This document shows positions 9,067-20,608 of a stretch of 64,000 nucleotides of DNA, in pieces. Where the stretch lies: positions 1,302,001 to 1,366,000 of the forward strand of contig NZ_CP009552.1 in NCBI RefSeq assembly GCF_000789255.1, in the 5' to 3' direction. How positions within the stretch are numbered: position 1 is the first letter of the stretch; each line of letters opens with the position of its first letter. This DNA comes from Geoglobus acetivorans (GTDB lineage Archaea; Halobacteriota; Archaeoglobi; Archaeoglobales; Archaeoglobaceae). The position numbers were made by a program, and so were the translations under genes. The notes beneath the pieces are model-generated. The model saw nothing but the letters and a program-made list of their open reading frames with translations, was not told the origin of the DNA and did not search any database.

Positions 9067-10022
9067 TGATTTTTGATTTCCCATCTTCAGATTTTTCAAG
9101 AAAACTCTCCGAGAAATACGGATACGATGAATTCATCATAAGAAGGTGGGAGAGATTTTTCGGGAGAGAAGAGGCAGAGAAGCTTGTAAAGGCTATGGAA
9201 AGCATTCCAAAATACATAAGGGTAAACACGATAAAAGCAGACGAGTCCGGAGTAATCAGAAGGCTCGAAGACAGGGGTTTCAGGCTGAGAGAGACAGATG
9301 TGAGGTTCTGCTACGAAGTCGTAGAGGAGCCATACAGCATTGGAGCGACACCGGAATACCTGATGGGATACTACTACATCATGGACAAAAGCTCATGCAT
9401 CCCCCCGCTGGCCCTGAACCCCGATGCAGGGGAGTTCGTGATAGACTTTGCAGCATCACCTGGTGGTAAAACCACAATGATTGCCCAGCTCATGGATAAC
9501 AGAGATAAACTGCTTGCCATTGAAGGAAACAGGGAGAGAATACCTGCACTGATAGATAATCTGCACAGAATGGGCGTTCTGAACACTGCTGTACTGCACA
9601 TGAATTCAGCCGAATTTTACAGGCTCGGCATGAAAGCGGATAAGATCCTCCTTGACGCTCCATGCACCGGGGAGGGGATCATCCACAAAGACCCGTCGAG
9701 AAAAATCTCGAGAGGCATGGAGGACATAAAGTTCTGTTCGTCACTGCAAACCAGAATGCTCGAGTCTGCCATTAAGTCAATCGGGAAAGATGGAATTATC
9801 GTGTACTCCACCTGCTCCCTTACACCTGAGGAGAATGAACTCGTGATTAACGAAATACTCAATAAATACAGGATTCATCTGGAGGAAGTGGGATACGGTG
9901 TGCCGGCACTCACCAAAATCGGGAACATGAAGCTTGACAACGAGCTGAAAAAGGCCAGGAGAGTATATCCTCACATCCACAGATGCTCAGGATTCTTCGT
10001 GGCAAAGATTGTCAAGGATTGA
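9063..10022 (+). CDS. NOL1/NOP2/Sun-family RNA (cytosine-5) methyltransferase
   Basis: SAM-dependent m5C methyltransferase acting on tRNA or rRNA. At 319 residues it has an N-terminal substrate-binding region (IPKYIRVNTIKAD) and a Rossmann core with DFAASPGGKTTMIAQL (SAM site, about 137-152). The two catalytic cysteine motifs are DAPCTGEG (about 199-206) and STCSLTPEEN (about 249-258). The order is that of archaeal Trm4/RsmB-like enzymes. No PUA domain is apparent. The RNA target cannot be told here. Confidence 0.92.
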   Translation: MMIFDFPSSDFSRKLSEKYGYDEFIIRRWERFFGREEAEKLVKAMESIPKYIRVNTIKADESGVIRRLEDRGFRLRETDVRFCYEVVEEPYSIGATPEYLMGYYYIMDKSSCIPPLALNPDAGEFVIDFAASPGGKTTMIAQLMDNRDKLLAIEGNRERIPALIDNLHRMGVLNTAVLHMNSAEFYRLGMKADKILLDAPCTGEGIIHKDPSRKISRGMEDIKFCSSLQTRMLESAIKSIGKDGIIVYSTCSLTPEENELVINEILNKYRIHLEEVGYGVPALTKIGNMKLDNELKKARRVYPHIHRCSGFFVAKIVKD

Positions 10023-10081
10023 CACACATCACGCCGTTATAGGAAAAGATTAAATTAAGCCTGAACAAACTCTACAATCGA

Positions 10082-11596
10082 ATGAAACTCAGGTTTAAAG
10101 CTGCGTTCACAATTACCGGACTTCTAATTGCGTTCTACATAATAAACTTCGGAATAACCGGTCACCTGATTTTCAACGCCAAGCAGGCGTATTTTCAGGA
10201 CCTTCTGGATGATGGTGAGAGGTCACTGACGGAAGTGCTTTCAGAGGAAACAATGGAATTGAAATCATACATGGAGTTCTTTGAGCTGGCATATAACGGA
10301 AACAACACCGGCAAGATAAAACAGATAATGCTGGAGAATTACCACCTGGACGGATTCATCGCTGTTGAGGAAAATGGAACCAGTATTACCGTTATTACGA
10401 ACGGAAACATACCCGCACCCCTTAAATTCGTTCAGATGGTCAACAATTCCGGAATTGATGGAACGGCGTGCGGGTTCGAAAAGCTGGACACACTCTACAT
10501 AGTCTGTGCTGACGTGAATAGAGCGAAGGGGACGGCATACATCCTTCTGGACAGAATAGATGAAAACTATTTCAAGGAGCTGAAGGACATTTTCGAGATA
10601 GAGGTCATCGGCTTCGTAACCAAGCCGGATGAACTCCAGATGAAGTTCGCCAGGTACATCCCGGTCAAAAGTCTTAACGGAGAGACGGTCGGATACATAA
10701 CGATAGGTTATGAGGACCGGCTGGAACCCGTGGTACTTGATGCGCTGAGAAAAAGTATCTATGTTTTCATATTTCTGACGGCAATTCTCTCCACAGTTGG
10801 ATACTATCTCTTCGATAGAGATATTCTCGGAAGAATTCAGAGAATCAGAAATTACATGGTGAACATCAGAGAACACGGTTTCAGGGCAGAGAAAAAGCTC
10901 ACGGATGATGGCGATGATGAAATATCAGAGCTGCTGGATTCCATAAATCTTGCGATAGAGGAGATTGAGAAAAACAGAAACGAATTGCAGAAAGCCCTGG
11001 AGAATCTCAGAGTCGTTAACAGAGTTCTGAGACATGATCTGCTGAACGATTTGACCGCCATTAGAGGGTATGCGGAGCTTGGGAGAGACCATTGCCAGTT
11101 CTGTGATAAAATGACCTGCAGGATCGACAAGGCCTCAAGAACAATTAAAACACTGGGAGATGTGGAGAGAATAATAAAGGATTCCGAATTCGAGAAATTC
11201 AGGCTCAAAGAGGTTATTGAAGACGTTGCCCGGAACTACCATATAGATTTTGAAATCAAAGGCGATGCAGAGGTTATCGCAGATGCAGGTATCTACTCCG
11301 TGTTGGATAACCTCATCAGCAACTCAATAAAGCACGGAAAATCCGAAAAGATGAGTTTCGAAATAAAAGACGAAGGAGAATACATCCACGTGGTCGTGAA
11401 GGACTACGGAACCGGCATATCTGAAACAGATATTGACAAAATTTTTGAAGAGGGATTCAGCCTCTCGGGAAGCACGGGCATCGGACTGTACATCGTCAGA
11501 AAGCTCATGGAAAAGTATGGCGGAAGGGTTTATGCCGAAAGCTCTGACAGAGATGGTGCAGTATTCCACCTGTATTTCCAGAAACCTCAGGGATGA
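10082..11596 (+). CDS. Membrane sensor histidine kinase
   Basis: Sensor kinase with two membrane helices (about 8-27 and 224-242) bracketing an extracellular sensing region of about 195 residues rich in Asn and Asp. After helix 2 comes a HAMP-like linker (RIQRIRNYMVNI) and a coiled coil. The H-box LRHDLLNDLTAIRGYAELG follows, with the phospho-accepting His near residue 318. The ATPase domain has N (NLISNSIKHG), G1 (KDYGTGI) and G2 (GSTGIGLYIVRKLM) boxes. No response regulator is adjacent, so it is an orphan kinase here. A TATA-like GATTAAATTA lies about 35 nt before the ATG. Confidence 0.9.
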   Translation: MKLRFKAAFTITGLLIAFYIINFGITGHLIFNAKQAYFQDLLDDGERSLTEVLSEETMELKSYMEFFELAYNGNNTGKIKQIMLENYHLDGFIAVEENGTSITVITNGNIPAPLKFVQMVNNSGIDGTACGFEKLDTLYIVCADVNRAKGTAYILLDRIDENYFKELKDIFEIEVIGFVTKPDELQMKFARYIPVKSLNGETVGYITIGYEDRLEPVVLDALRKSIYVFIFLTAILSTVGYYLFDRDILGRIQRIRNYMVNIREHGFRAEKKLTDDGDDEISELLDSINLAIEEIEKNRNELQKALENLRVVNRVLRHDLLNDLTAIRGYAELGRDHCQFCDKMTCRIDKASRTIKTLGDVERIIKDSEFEKFRLKEVIEDVARNYHIDFEIKGDAEVIADAGIYSVLDNLISNSIKHGKSEKMSFEIKDEGEYIHVVVKDYGTGISETDIDKIFEEGFSLSGSTGIGLYIVRKLMEKYGGRVYAESSDRDGAVFHLYFQKPQG

Positions 11597-11808
11597 TATT
11601 CCAGCTCCAGAAATTTCTTCATGAGTATCAGGTCATTCAGCATCCTTCGGTACTTTTTATTGATTCTGTGCCTCATAACGCGCATGTACACCTTCCAGTC
11701 ATCTCCCTCACTCTTCCACCTGGCAACAAAGTCGGAAAGAGTTATTTCACCATCCATATAACTCAGCCAGTCATTGATGAATTCCCTTTCCCGTTTTGAA
11801 AGGCACAT
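11587..11808 (-). CDS. Small hypothetical protein, 73 residues
   Basis: Not recognised. It is a soluble, charged and probably helical protein, with an N-terminal KREREFINDWLSYMDGEITL, a conserved-looking WKVYMRVMRHRINKKYRRML stretch and C-terminal LMKKFLELEY. It converges with the histidine kinase, overlapping its 3' end by 10 nt, and lies 30 nt upstream of the MFS gene on the opposite side. Codon use resembles the neighbours and no better frame covers this space, so it is probably real. Confidence 0.6.
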   Translation of the reverse strand: MCLSKREREFINDWLSYMDGEITLSDFVARWKSEGDDWKVYMRVMRHRINKKYRRMLNDLILMKKFLELEYHP

Positions 11809-11838
11809 GAATCCAGTCTGTTACAGTTTTTAATAACA

Positions 11839-13188
11839 TTACTGTCTGATGTTTCCCCTGAAAAGCGACGTGAATATTCCCAACGTGCACAGACCTGCGA
11901 AAATCGTGAACGCAGTACCCATGGCCCTCACGAGGTCCAGAGGGTCTATCGAAGACACCATTGCAGTCCCGATTGTTGAGGAGAAAACCAGCATGACGAT
12001 GACCATGCTCATGGTCTGTCCAACGACCCGCATCGTTGAAAGGGTGGCTGAGGCGACGCCGTAAAACCTTCTTTCCACTGAACTCATAACCGCGTTTGTG
12101 TTGGGGGAGCTGAACAGAGCAAAGCCCGTCCCCATAATGGCAAGGTAGAGAACAAGGGTCGTTACAGCAGTATTCGCGGTTATTCCCGAAAACATGAAGA
12201 GGCCCAGAGCATTCAACAGCATTCCCAGAGAGGCGACATACCTGGGTTCGATCCTGTCAGAGAGCCAGCCCGCCAGCGGAGAGAGCAGAGCCATGACAAT
12301 GGGCTGGGCAACAAGAATCGCTCCCGTCCTTCCGGGATCGAGGTTTCTGACAAGCTGGAGGTAAACGCTCAGGAGATACGTCAGTGCAAATGTCGCCGAG
12401 TAGTTGAGCAGTGCAGAGAGATTTGACAGCGCAAAGGGTAGATTCGACGTGAAAAGTTTCAGGTCTACCACAGGATACACCTGTCTTCTTTCCCAGACAA
12501 AAAATGCAAGGAAGGAAAGCAGAGAAAGCAGCAGCATGTACTGGCCATGTCTTTCCGAGGCTCCGAGAGTGAAAAATAGAATTGTCATGCCGTACAGCAG
12601 ACTGCCGCCATAATCAAACCCCTCACCCTCAGCTTCAGCCCATTCTGTTTTTATTTTTCTTACAGAGACGGCCAGAGCGAACACCCCGGCAATGAAAGTC
12701 ACCAGAAACACGCTTTTCCAGCCAAAACTCGATGTCAGCATCCCCCCAACAAACGGACCCGCACTCAGGCCCGTGTAAACTGCAGCTGTATTGATTCCCA
12801 GAACCTTACCCCTCTCCTCCTGCGGAAATGCAGATGTCAGCATCGCAATACCTGTGGAGAAAATCATGGCTCCTCCAATCCCCTGAAGGAATCTGAATGC
12901 AATGAGCATTCCTGGAGTGGAGGAAAATGCCGCAAGCAACGATGCGAGAGAAAATACTGCAGTTCCGGTTATAAAGAGCGACTTCCTGCCACGAATATCT
13001 GCCAGCCTGCCAAACGGAATCAGAAAAATGGCTGATGAGATGAGAAAACTCGTCGCAATCCAGTTCATCTCGGTTGTGCTTGCCTTAAGCTCAAATGCTA
13101 TCAAGGGCAGAGCGACATTCACGGACGAGAGGGTGAAGGGGGTCATGAAAGAGGTGATGGTGACGGCCATTAAAACCGACCTTCTCAT
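11839..13188 (-). CDS. MFS drug/proton antiporter (EmrB/QacA-like)
   Basis: Major facilitator exporter of 449 residues with about 12-14 predicted membrane helices. Family motifs are the loop 2-3 motif GRLADIRGRKSLF (about 60-72) and the antiporter motif C-like AVYTGLSAGPFVGGML. The N-terminal helix reads ITSFMTPFTLSSVNVALPLIA, typical of DHA2 multidrug exporters. It is the last gene of the marR-MATE-MFS operon and overlaps the MATE gene by 4 nt, suggesting joint control by the MarR protein. The substrate is unknown. Confidence 0.9.
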   Translation of the reverse strand: MRRSVLMAVTITSFMTPFTLSSVNVALPLIAFELKASTTEMNWIATSFLISSAIFLIPFGRLADIRGRKSLFITGTAVFSLASLLAAFSSTPGMLIAFRFLQGIGGAMIFSTGIAMLTSAFPQEERGKVLGINTAAVYTGLSAGPFVGGMLTSSFGWKSVFLVTFIAGVFALAVSVRKIKTEWAEAEGEGFDYGGSLLYGMTILFFTLGASERHGQYMLLLSLLSFLAFFVWERRQVYPVVDLKLFTSNLPFALSNLSALLNYSATFALTYLLSVYLQLVRNLDPGRTGAILVAQPIVMALLSPLAGWLSDRIEPRYVASLGMLLNALGLFMFSGITANTAVTTLVLYLAIMGTGFALFSSPNTNAVMSSVERRFYGVASATLSTMRVVGQTMSMVIVMLVFSSTIGTAMVSSIDPLDLVRAMGTAFTIFAGLCTLGIFTSLFRGNIRQ

Positions 13189-14546
13189 GCAACATCTCTC
13201 CTAAGATTTTTGATAAAAGTCAGACCCCAGGTGACTGCTATGATCCCGCTCATTATGTTTCCGGTTGCTATGCCAGTAAAGATGCCCCTGAGACCAAATC
13301 CAAAGAAAATTCCGAGAACGTATGCAAGGGTTATCTGAAAGAGTATTGTCCGCATGAGCGTTATAACGAACGAATACTCTCCCCTTCCCACACCCTGAAA
13401 CATGGAAGATGTGGTGATTCCCAGGGGTGCAAATGGAAGAAAAACCGGAAGGATTCTGAGAGCGAGAACTATATCATCGTAAAGCCTAGCACTTGCCTGA
13501 CTGTACGTGAAGGCCATGGCAATGTATGGAGAGGCGAGATACGTTATGGTGAGAAAAACAACCTCAATTTTCACACCGAGCTTGATGGCATACCTGTAGG
13601 CTCTCTCAAGCTTGTCAATATTTCTCGCACCAAATGCTGCACCGATCACAGCAGTAGCAGCCCCGGCAAACCCGAAAAGGGGTATGAAGCCGAACTGAAC
13701 GAACCTCCACGCGCTGGTAAAAACGGCAACGCCATCCGCACTGTCCACCCTTATGATCAGCGAGTTTATCACAATCACTGCGACCGACATCGTGAGCATT
13801 GCAAAGGCGGACGGTATCCCCACCCTCAGAATGTCGAAAAATATCTTCCTGCTCAGTCTGAAATGTGAGGGTTTCACCTCCACAAACGTTCTGTTGCTGA
13901 AAAAGAGCCAGTAAATGATTACCGCAGTCGATATCAGCATCGAGAGCACGCTTGCAACCGCTGCTCCCGCAATCTCCATACCTGCCCAGTATATCAGAAT
14001 CGGGTCGAGAATTATGTTCATCAGCGAACCCGCAACGTTCGCATACATTGTTTTCTTTGCACTCCCTTCTCCATTCAGTATTCCGACTGCCACATTGTTG
14101 AAGACTATGAGCATCCCTCCGGCAACGATTATCCTGGAATACACCAAGGCCTCCTGCAAAACTTCACCGCTCGCACCGAGAAGTGAGAGGATGTCCTCAA
14201 GCCTGAAGAACGTTGATGTAATAATTATTCCAACAGCAATGGACATCAGCAGTGCATGCAGGGCCACATTGTCTGCACCACGCTTGTCCTTCGCACCTAT
14301 CCTTCTTGAAATGGCTGAGCTGGCTCCAATTCCAAGACCCATTGAAAGAGAGATGAACATCAGGAAAAGTGGCATAAAGAGTCCGATTGCAGACAGGGAC
14401 TCTGCACCAAGTCCCGCAACCCAGACTCCATCGGCAAAATTGTACAGGTTGAAGACGAGGTTGCTGATCATCATGGGGATGGAGAGTTTTATGATGGCCT
14501 TCTCAGGCTCACCGAGAAGTATCCTGACGCCCTCTGTTTTCATCAT
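13185..14546 (-). CDS. MATE family multidrug efflux transporter
   Basis: Sodium- or proton-driven exporter of the MATE family, 453 residues with about 12 helices in two related halves. N-terminal features include EKAIIKLSIPMMISNLVFNLYNFADGVWVAGLG and the conserved SxSRRIGAKDKRGAD loop after helix 3. The second half repeats FGFAGAATAVIGAAFGARN. It is overlapped by 4 nt on each side, by marR upstream and MFS downstream. The two exporters under one regulator suggest response to the same class of toxic compounds, which is inference. Confidence 0.93.
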   Translation of the reverse strand: MMKTEGVRILLGEPEKAIIKLSIPMMISNLVFNLYNFADGVWVAGLGAESLSAIGLFMPLFLMFISLSMGLGIGASSAISRRIGAKDKRGADNVALHALLMSIAVGIIITSTFFRLEDILSLLGASGEVLQEALVYSRIIVAGGMLIVFNNVAVGILNGEGSAKKTMYANVAGSLMNIILDPILIYWAGMEIAGAAVASVLSMLISTAVIIYWLFFSNRTFVEVKPSHFRLSRKIFFDILRVGIPSAFAMLTMSVAVIVINSLIIRVDSADGVAVFTSAWRFVQFGFIPLFGFAGAATAVIGAAFGARNIDKLERAYRYAIKLGVKIEVVFLTITYLASPYIAMAFTYSQASARLYDDIVLALRILPVFLPFAPLGITTSSMFQGVGRGEYSFVITLMRTILFQITLAYVLGIFFGFGLRGIFTGIATGNIMSGIIAVTWGLTFIKNLRRDVA

Positions 14547-14941
14547 CTCTCCTCCAGATTCTCAAGCATTTTTCTGAAAAAACTCTCCAGGGCGTTTATT
14601 TCCTCCTCTCTGAAACCCGCAAGCATCTTTCTGCCAAGAACGTCCGTGAGATTTTCAAACTCCTGCATGATGCTCTGGCCACTTTCAGTCAGTTCAACAG
14701 CGTACTTTCTGCCAGACCTCTTTCTTACGATAAAACCACCCTCTTCGAGTTTTTTAAGCGCCTTAGAGACTGTACCCTTGCTGAGTCCGGTTTCCTCAAC
14801 AATATCAATCTGGGACTCCACACCCCTGTAAACGGTCAGAAGAACCTTGAACTCGAGAAAGTTCAGCTTCCCCCCGAGTTCCCTCTGAACCTCTTTCCTG
14901 ACATGCCTGTTTATCAGAAAGATGTACTTGAGCAGATCCAC
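14543..14941 (-). CDS. MarR-family transcriptional regulator
   Basis: Winged-helix repressor of 132 residues. The helix-turn-helix region is ESQIDIVEETGLSKGTVSKALKKLEEGGFIVRKR (about 55-90), followed by a wing and a C-terminal dimerisation helix. It is first in the operon with MATE and MFS exporters, as in classic MarR-efflux loci. It probably binds its own promoter, where GTTTC/GAAAC half-sites lie at 14970-14983, about 30 nt before the ATG. Confidence 0.9.
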   Translation of the reverse strand: MDLLKYIFLINRHVRKEVQRELGGKLNFLEFKVLLTVYRGVESQIDIVEETGLSKGTVSKALKKLEEGGFIVRKRSGRKYAVELTESGQSIMQEFENLTDVLGRKMLAGFREEEINALESFFRKMLENLEER

Positions 14942-14960
14942 AGGGAAAGCAATAACTGCG

Positions 14961-14983
14961 ATTTTTAAAGTTTCCCATGAAAC
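14961..14983 (-). promoter_or_regulatory. Candidate promoter and operator of the marR-MATE-MFS operon
   Basis: On the minus strand a TATA-like CTTTAAAAAT lies about 20-30 nt upstream of the marR ATG. Just upstream of it is an inverted repeat with GTTTC and GAAAC arms separated by 4 nt (14970-14983). A repressor bound there would sit at the BRE/TATA elements. The site overlaps the 3' end of the MGMT gene. Seen directly; its regulatory role is inferred. Confidence 0.4.
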
Positions 14984-15405
14984 TTTGATTCGAGTTCGAG
15001 AAGGGCCTTTTTAATGCCCTCACCCTGAGAATAACCACCGATGCCCGCCTTTGAAACCACCCGGTGGCACGGAACGATTACCGGCACCAGATTCATTCTG
15101 AGAGCCACACCCACAGCCCTCGGAGACGTTCCCACCTTTTCTGCGATTGAAGAATAGCTTTCAACCATTCCGAAAGGTATTGATCTGACAACTCTCAAAA
15201 CCCTCTCGGAAAACGGTGTTGGGTAGCGAACGTTTACATCGTCGAAATCTACCGCCCTGCCCTTAAAGTAACGTTCAAGTCTCTTTTTCAGATTATATGC
15301 GAATTCGGATTCAACCGACTCCTCCACACTCTCCCCAGTAAACCATGCCTCCAAAACCATCCCGTCTTTCAGACGGGCAACAAAATTCCAGCTCCACTCA
15401 ACCAC
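14965..15405 (-). CDS. Methylated-DNA--protein-cysteine methyltransferase
   Basis: Suicide repair protein that takes the alkyl group off O6-alkylguanine onto its own cysteine. The active-site motif IPCHRVV is present, followed by GIGGYSQGEGIKKALLELE. Upstream is the arginine-finger helix region GTSPRAVGVALRMN. I give a GTG start at 15405 (146 residues). The frame also allows TTG 15432, overlapping the NMN adenylyltransferase gene by 20 nt. It is downstream of nadM and upstream of marR on the same strand. Confidence 0.9.
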   Translation of the reverse strand: MVEWSWNFVARLKDGMVLEAWFTGESVEESVESEFAYNLKKRLERYFKGRAVDFDDVNVRYPTPFSERVLRVVRSIPFGMVESYSSIAEKVGTSPRAVGVALRMNLVPVIVPCHRVVSKAGIGGYSQGEGIKKALLELESKFHGKL

Positions 15406-15412
15406 AATGGTT

Positions 15413-17448
<2,036 letters not shown>

Positions 17449-17518
17449 TCGTTCACCTCCAATAATATTCAAACATCTTTATCGAAAAGGATATATCAAC
17501 ATTTCGTATCCGAGTCTT
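17449..17518. promoter_or_regulatory. Divergent promoter region between tes and carS
   Basis: This 70-bp gap separates two divergent lipid genes. For carS, a TATA-like GATATATC lies at 17490-17497, about 21 nt before the ATG, suggesting a nearly leaderless message. For tes, A/T-rich elements lie near 17461-17483 and a strong GGAGGTG ribosome-binding site precedes its ATG, suggesting a short leader. Shared control of the two genes is inferred from the small gap. Confidence 0.5.
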
Positions 17519-18058
17519 ATGCTTGAAATCCTGCTTACAGCTATCTGGATTCTCCTTCCCGCATATACTCCCAATAATTTCGCAGTCATAACCGGTGGTG
17601 GAAAACCAATCGATCTGGGGAAAAACTTTGTGGATGGTAGAAGGATCCTCGGAAATGGAAAAACATTCAGGGGATTCCTCGGTGGTCTTGCAGGAGGCTT
17701 GCTGACAGGAGTTATACAGTACAGAATCGAACTCCTCTTCGGATTTTCCGTGTTCTCGGCAATCCCGTTTTTATCAGCCCTTCAGTTATTTTTTCTCCTG
17801 TCATTCGGCTCTCTTTTAGGAGATATTGCTGGCAGTTTCATAAAAAGAAGGATAGGTATCGAAAGAGGAGATAAAGCTCCCCTGCTCGACCAGCTCGATT
17901 TTCTTGTGGTGGCATACCTGATGGCCACTCTTCATGAAAGCTTCTGGGAAATATTCACTCCTGAAACAATCGTTGCTGGAATAATAATTACGCCTCTCCT
18001 TCACCGCCTCATAAACTACATGGCATACCTGCTGAGACTCAAAAACGTCCCCTGGTGA
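17519..18058 (+). CDS. carS: CDP-archaeol synthase
   Basis: Integral membrane cytidylyltransferase that activates archaetidic acid with CTP before polar head groups are added. The 179 residues have about five helices. Family signatures are PAYTPNNFAVITGGGKPIDLG, the GNGKTFRGFLGG segment and the catalytic GDIAGSFIKRRIGIERGDKAPLLDQLDF block (about 101-128). It is divergent from tes and complements the GGGPS and DGGGPS genes 9-10 kb upstream. Confidence 0.95.
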   Translation: MLEILLTAIWILLPAYTPNNFAVITGGGKPIDLGKNFVDGRRILGNGKTFRGFLGGLAGGLLTGVIQYRIELLFGFSVFSAIPFLSALQLFFLLSFGSLLGDIAGSFIKRRIGIERGDKAPLLDQLDFLVVAYLMATLHESFWEIFTPETIVAGIIITPLLHRLINYMAYLLRLKNVPW

Positions 18059-18128
18059 GACTCAGCTGAAAAACACCGCCAGCTTCAAAAGCACAAAAGA
18101 TATATTGAAAAGGGGTTACCGGAGTAGT

Positions 18129-18995
18129 ATGAATCCCTACAGGGTTCTCGCCGTCGGAATCGTGGCCAATATCGGAATAGCAGCAATAAAAATAATCACA
18201 GGTATTCTCTATTCCAGCCTCGCGCTAATCTCTGATGGGATTCACTCAATCTCAGATATCCTCGGAACATCAATAGGCTACATAGGGGTAAGGATATCCT
18301 CCAAACCGCCCGACAAAACTCACCCTTTCGGGCACTCAAGATTCGAACCTCTTTTTGCATTCATCATAGGCGTAATACTGATCCTAACAGCCTATGAAAT
18401 TGGTAGAGAGGCTCTGAAAAGGATTTCGTCTGCAGAATTTATTCAGGTCAATGAGATCATGCTCGGAGTGGTGATATTCTCGATAGTGTCCAAGGAGGCG
18501 CTGACCCAGTACACGCTCAGGGCGGGGAAGAGACTCAACAACCAGATTCTGATAGCAGATGCATATCACCACAGAAGTGACGTTCTCAGCAGCATCGCCG
18601 TTTTGGCAGGCCTTCTCTTCCAGAAATTCGGGTTCATCTATGGAGATTCGCTCGCAGGAATTGCAGTGGCGGCGATGATAGCAAAAGCGGCATTTGAGAT
18701 CATGGAGAAAAACATACACTACCTCACCGGAATGTGCCCGGCTGAGGAGACTCTGGAAAAAATAAAGGATGCTGCAGAGAGCGTGGATGGTGTGGAAGGC
18801 ATACACGACCTCAGAGCGCATTACGTCGGGAAGGACCTTCAGGTGGACATACACATTGAGGTCTCAGAAGACAAAACGCTCAAAGAGGCACATGACATCG
18901 GGACAGAGGTGAAGAAGAGGCTGAGAGAAATTGAAGAGGTAGGCGAGGCTTTCGTCCACATCGACATTTCTGGCGAGAATGATGGCAAAATTTAA
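18129..18995 (+). CDS. Cation diffusion facilitator (CDF) metal exporter
   Basis: Proton-coupled exporter of divalent metals such as Zn, Fe or Mn. 288 residues from ATG 18129; an in-frame start eight codons earlier has no clear ribosome-binding site. About six helices are predicted. Metal-site motifs are SLALISDGIHSISDILG in helix 2 (the SDxxHSxxD pattern) and ADAYHHRSDVLSS in helix 5 (HxxxD). DKTHPFGHSRFE lies between them. A C-terminal cytosolic ferredoxin-like domain (about 205-288) carries regulatory His and Asp residues. The metal is not predictable with confidence. Confidence 0.93.
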   Translation: MNPYRVLAVGIVANIGIAAIKIITGILYSSLALISDGIHSISDILGTSIGYIGVRISSKPPDKTHPFGHSRFEPLFAFIIGVILILTAYEIGREALKRISSAEFIQVNEIMLGVVIFSIVSKEALTQYTLRAGKRLNNQILIADAYHHRSDVLSSIAVLAGLLFQKFGFIYGDSLAGIAVAAMIAKAAFEIMEKNIHYLTGMCPAEETLEKIKDAAESVDGVEGIHDLRAHYVGKDLQVDIHIEVSEDKTLKEAHDIGTEVKKRLREIEEVGEAFVHIDISGENDGKI

Positions 18996-19020
18996 CATGT
19001 TTCTCCGATACTTGTAAGTC

Positions 19021-19383
19021 ATGAAACGAATTAATTCGGAAGATGTGCCAAAGGCCGGGCCGTACAGCCATGCTGTTGAGGCAGGAAAGCTAATATTTCT
19101 TTCCGGCCAGATACCGCCGGATGACGTTAAAAACGCCGAATTCGAAGAAAAGGTCGAAAAAACTCTGAAAAATGTCGGAAAAATTCTTGCATCTGCCGGA
19201 GCAGACTTCAGCCAGGTCGTAAAGGTAACCGTTTATCTTAGAGATGTCAGCAAGTTCGGGAGATTCAATGAGATTTACAGACAATACTTCCCCCACGAGC
19301 CGGCCAGATCAGTCGTTGAAGTATCCGCACTGCCAAAAGATGCGGAGCTGATGATCGAAGTCATTGCTCTCAAAGAGGATTAG
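19021..19383 (+). CDS. RidA/YjgF-family enamine/imine deaminase
   Basis: Clears reactive 2-aminoacrylate and related enamines formed by PLP enzymes. The 120 residues match RidA through [23 protein letters not shown] at the N-terminus and [19 protein letters not shown] plus [23 protein letters not shown] at the C-terminus. The catalytic Arg is in PARS. It converges with hisF, overlapping by 4 nt. It probably acts as a trimer in the cytosol, as known for the family. Confidence 0.93.
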   Translation: MKRINSEDVPKAGPYSHAVEAGKLIFLSGQIPPDDVKNAEFEEKVEKTLKNVGKILASAGADFSQVVKVTVYLRDVSKFGRFNEIYRQYFPHEPARSVVEVSALPKDAELMIEVIALKED

Positions 19384-20195
19384 AGTCTCACCGCTACACC
19401 ATTCTCGCTCAGATATTTTTTCAGCTCAGCAATCCCGATTTCTCTGAAATGAAAAACGCTTGCAGCAAGGGCCGCATCCGCCATACCGTCCTCAAAGGCT
19501 TCAAGAAAATGCCCGGGCTTACCTGCACCGCCTGAAGCTATCACAGGTATGCTGACCTCCTCGCTGATCTTTCTCGTTATAGGGATGTCATAACCATCCT
19601 TCGTCCCATCACGATTCATAGACGTGAGCAGAATCTCTCCCGCCCCCAGCTCCTCAACCTTCTTCGCCCATTCCACTGCATCAATCCCTGTCGGTTTCCT
19701 TCCGCCATAGATAACCACCTCATACCATGCTTCACTGCCATCCTCAAGCTCCACCACGTACTTTCCCCTGCTCAGGTCGAAATTTCTCCTGCAGTCTATG
19801 GCAACAACTATGCACTGCGACCCGAAGATTCTCGCAGATTCCCGCACGAGTTCTGGATTCTTTACTGCTGAAGTGTTTATTGAAACCTTGTCCGCTCCGG
19901 AACTCAGCATCAGATTGATATCCTCGACGCTTTTAATCCCTCCACCGACCGTGAAGGGTATGAAGACCTCCTCAGCGGTTCTCTCCACAACATCAACCAT
20001 CGTTTTCCTGCCGTGAGCTGAGGCAGTAATGTCAAGAAAAACAAGCTCGTCAGCTCCTTCCTCATCATATCTCTTTGCCATCTCAACGGGGTCTCCTGCA
20101 TCCCTGAGATTTACAAACTCCACTCCCTTAACAACCCTTGCCCCCTTTTCATCAAGGGTTACATCCAGACAGGGAATAATCCTCTTGGTCAACAT
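19380..20195 (-). CDS. hisF: Imidazole glycerol phosphate synthase, cyclase subunit HisF
   Basis: Uses ammonia from HisH to make imidazole glycerol phosphate and AICAR in histidine synthesis. The 271 residues form the HisF barrel: [12 protein letters not shown] at the start with the catalytic Asp, the phosphate-binding FTVGGGIKS, a second catalytic Asp in [10 protein letters not shown], and [17 protein letters not shown] near the end. Acylphosphatase lies 1 nt away, but hisH is not in the window. Another his gene, hisI, lies alone at 37281. Confidence 0.96.
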   Translation of the reverse strand: MLTKRIIPCLDVTLDEKGARVVKGVEFVNLRDAGDPVEMAKRYDEEGADELVFLDITASAHGRKTMVDVVERTAEEVFIPFTVGGGIKSVEDINLMLSSGADKVSINTSAVKNPELVRESARIFGSQCIVVAIDCRRNFDLSRGKYVVELEDGSEAWYEVVIYGGRKPTGIDAVEWAKKVEELGAGEILLTSMNRDGTKDGYDIPITRKISEEVSIPVIASGGAGKPGHFLEAFEDGMADAALAASVFHFREIGIAELKKYLSENGVAVRL

Positions 20196-20196
20196 G

Positions 20197-20469
20197 CTAA
20201 TACCTTACCTCAAACTTATCAAACTCGCCTGTGTAGTCTTCTTCCTCAATCTCAAGCCCGGTAACCTTGGCCAGCCTAGGGCCCTCTTTCAGTGCTGAGA
20301 TGAATTTATCGAGAGTCTTTTCATCACCCTCTGCAACAACCAAAACACGGCCATCAGGAAGGTTTGCAACATACCCTCTAATTCCGAGTTCGTTGGCCCT
20401 CTGCCTGGTAAAGTATCTGAAACCCACACCCTGAACCACACCGCTAACGTGAATCTTCAACCTTTTCAT
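20197..20469 (-). CDS. acyP: Acylphosphatase
   Basis: Small ferredoxin-like enzyme that hydrolyses acyl phosphates. 90 residues from ATG 20469, starting [20 protein letters not shown], which holds the catalytic Arg in GVGFRYF. The catalytic Asn is in [14 protein letters not shown]. The in-frame ATG three codons earlier is possible. It lies just upstream of hisF on the same strand with 1 nt between them, so they are probably co-transcribed, though no pathway link is known. Confidence 0.93.
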   Translation of the reverse strand: MKRLKIHVSGVVQGVGFRYFTRQRANELGIRGYVANLPDGRVLVVAEGDEKTLDKFISALKEGPRLAKVTGLEIEEEDYTGEFDKFEVRY

Positions 20470-20608
20470 ACCACTCAAAAGCTGTTTTGCTAAAAAGATA
20501 AATGTTTTGCAAATCCACCGGCCTGAACAGACATCAGCAGTGAAGCGGTTTTGCAGTCAGATGCAAAAGACCCACACCATTATCTCAAACCTGCACAGAC
20601 ATTAAACC

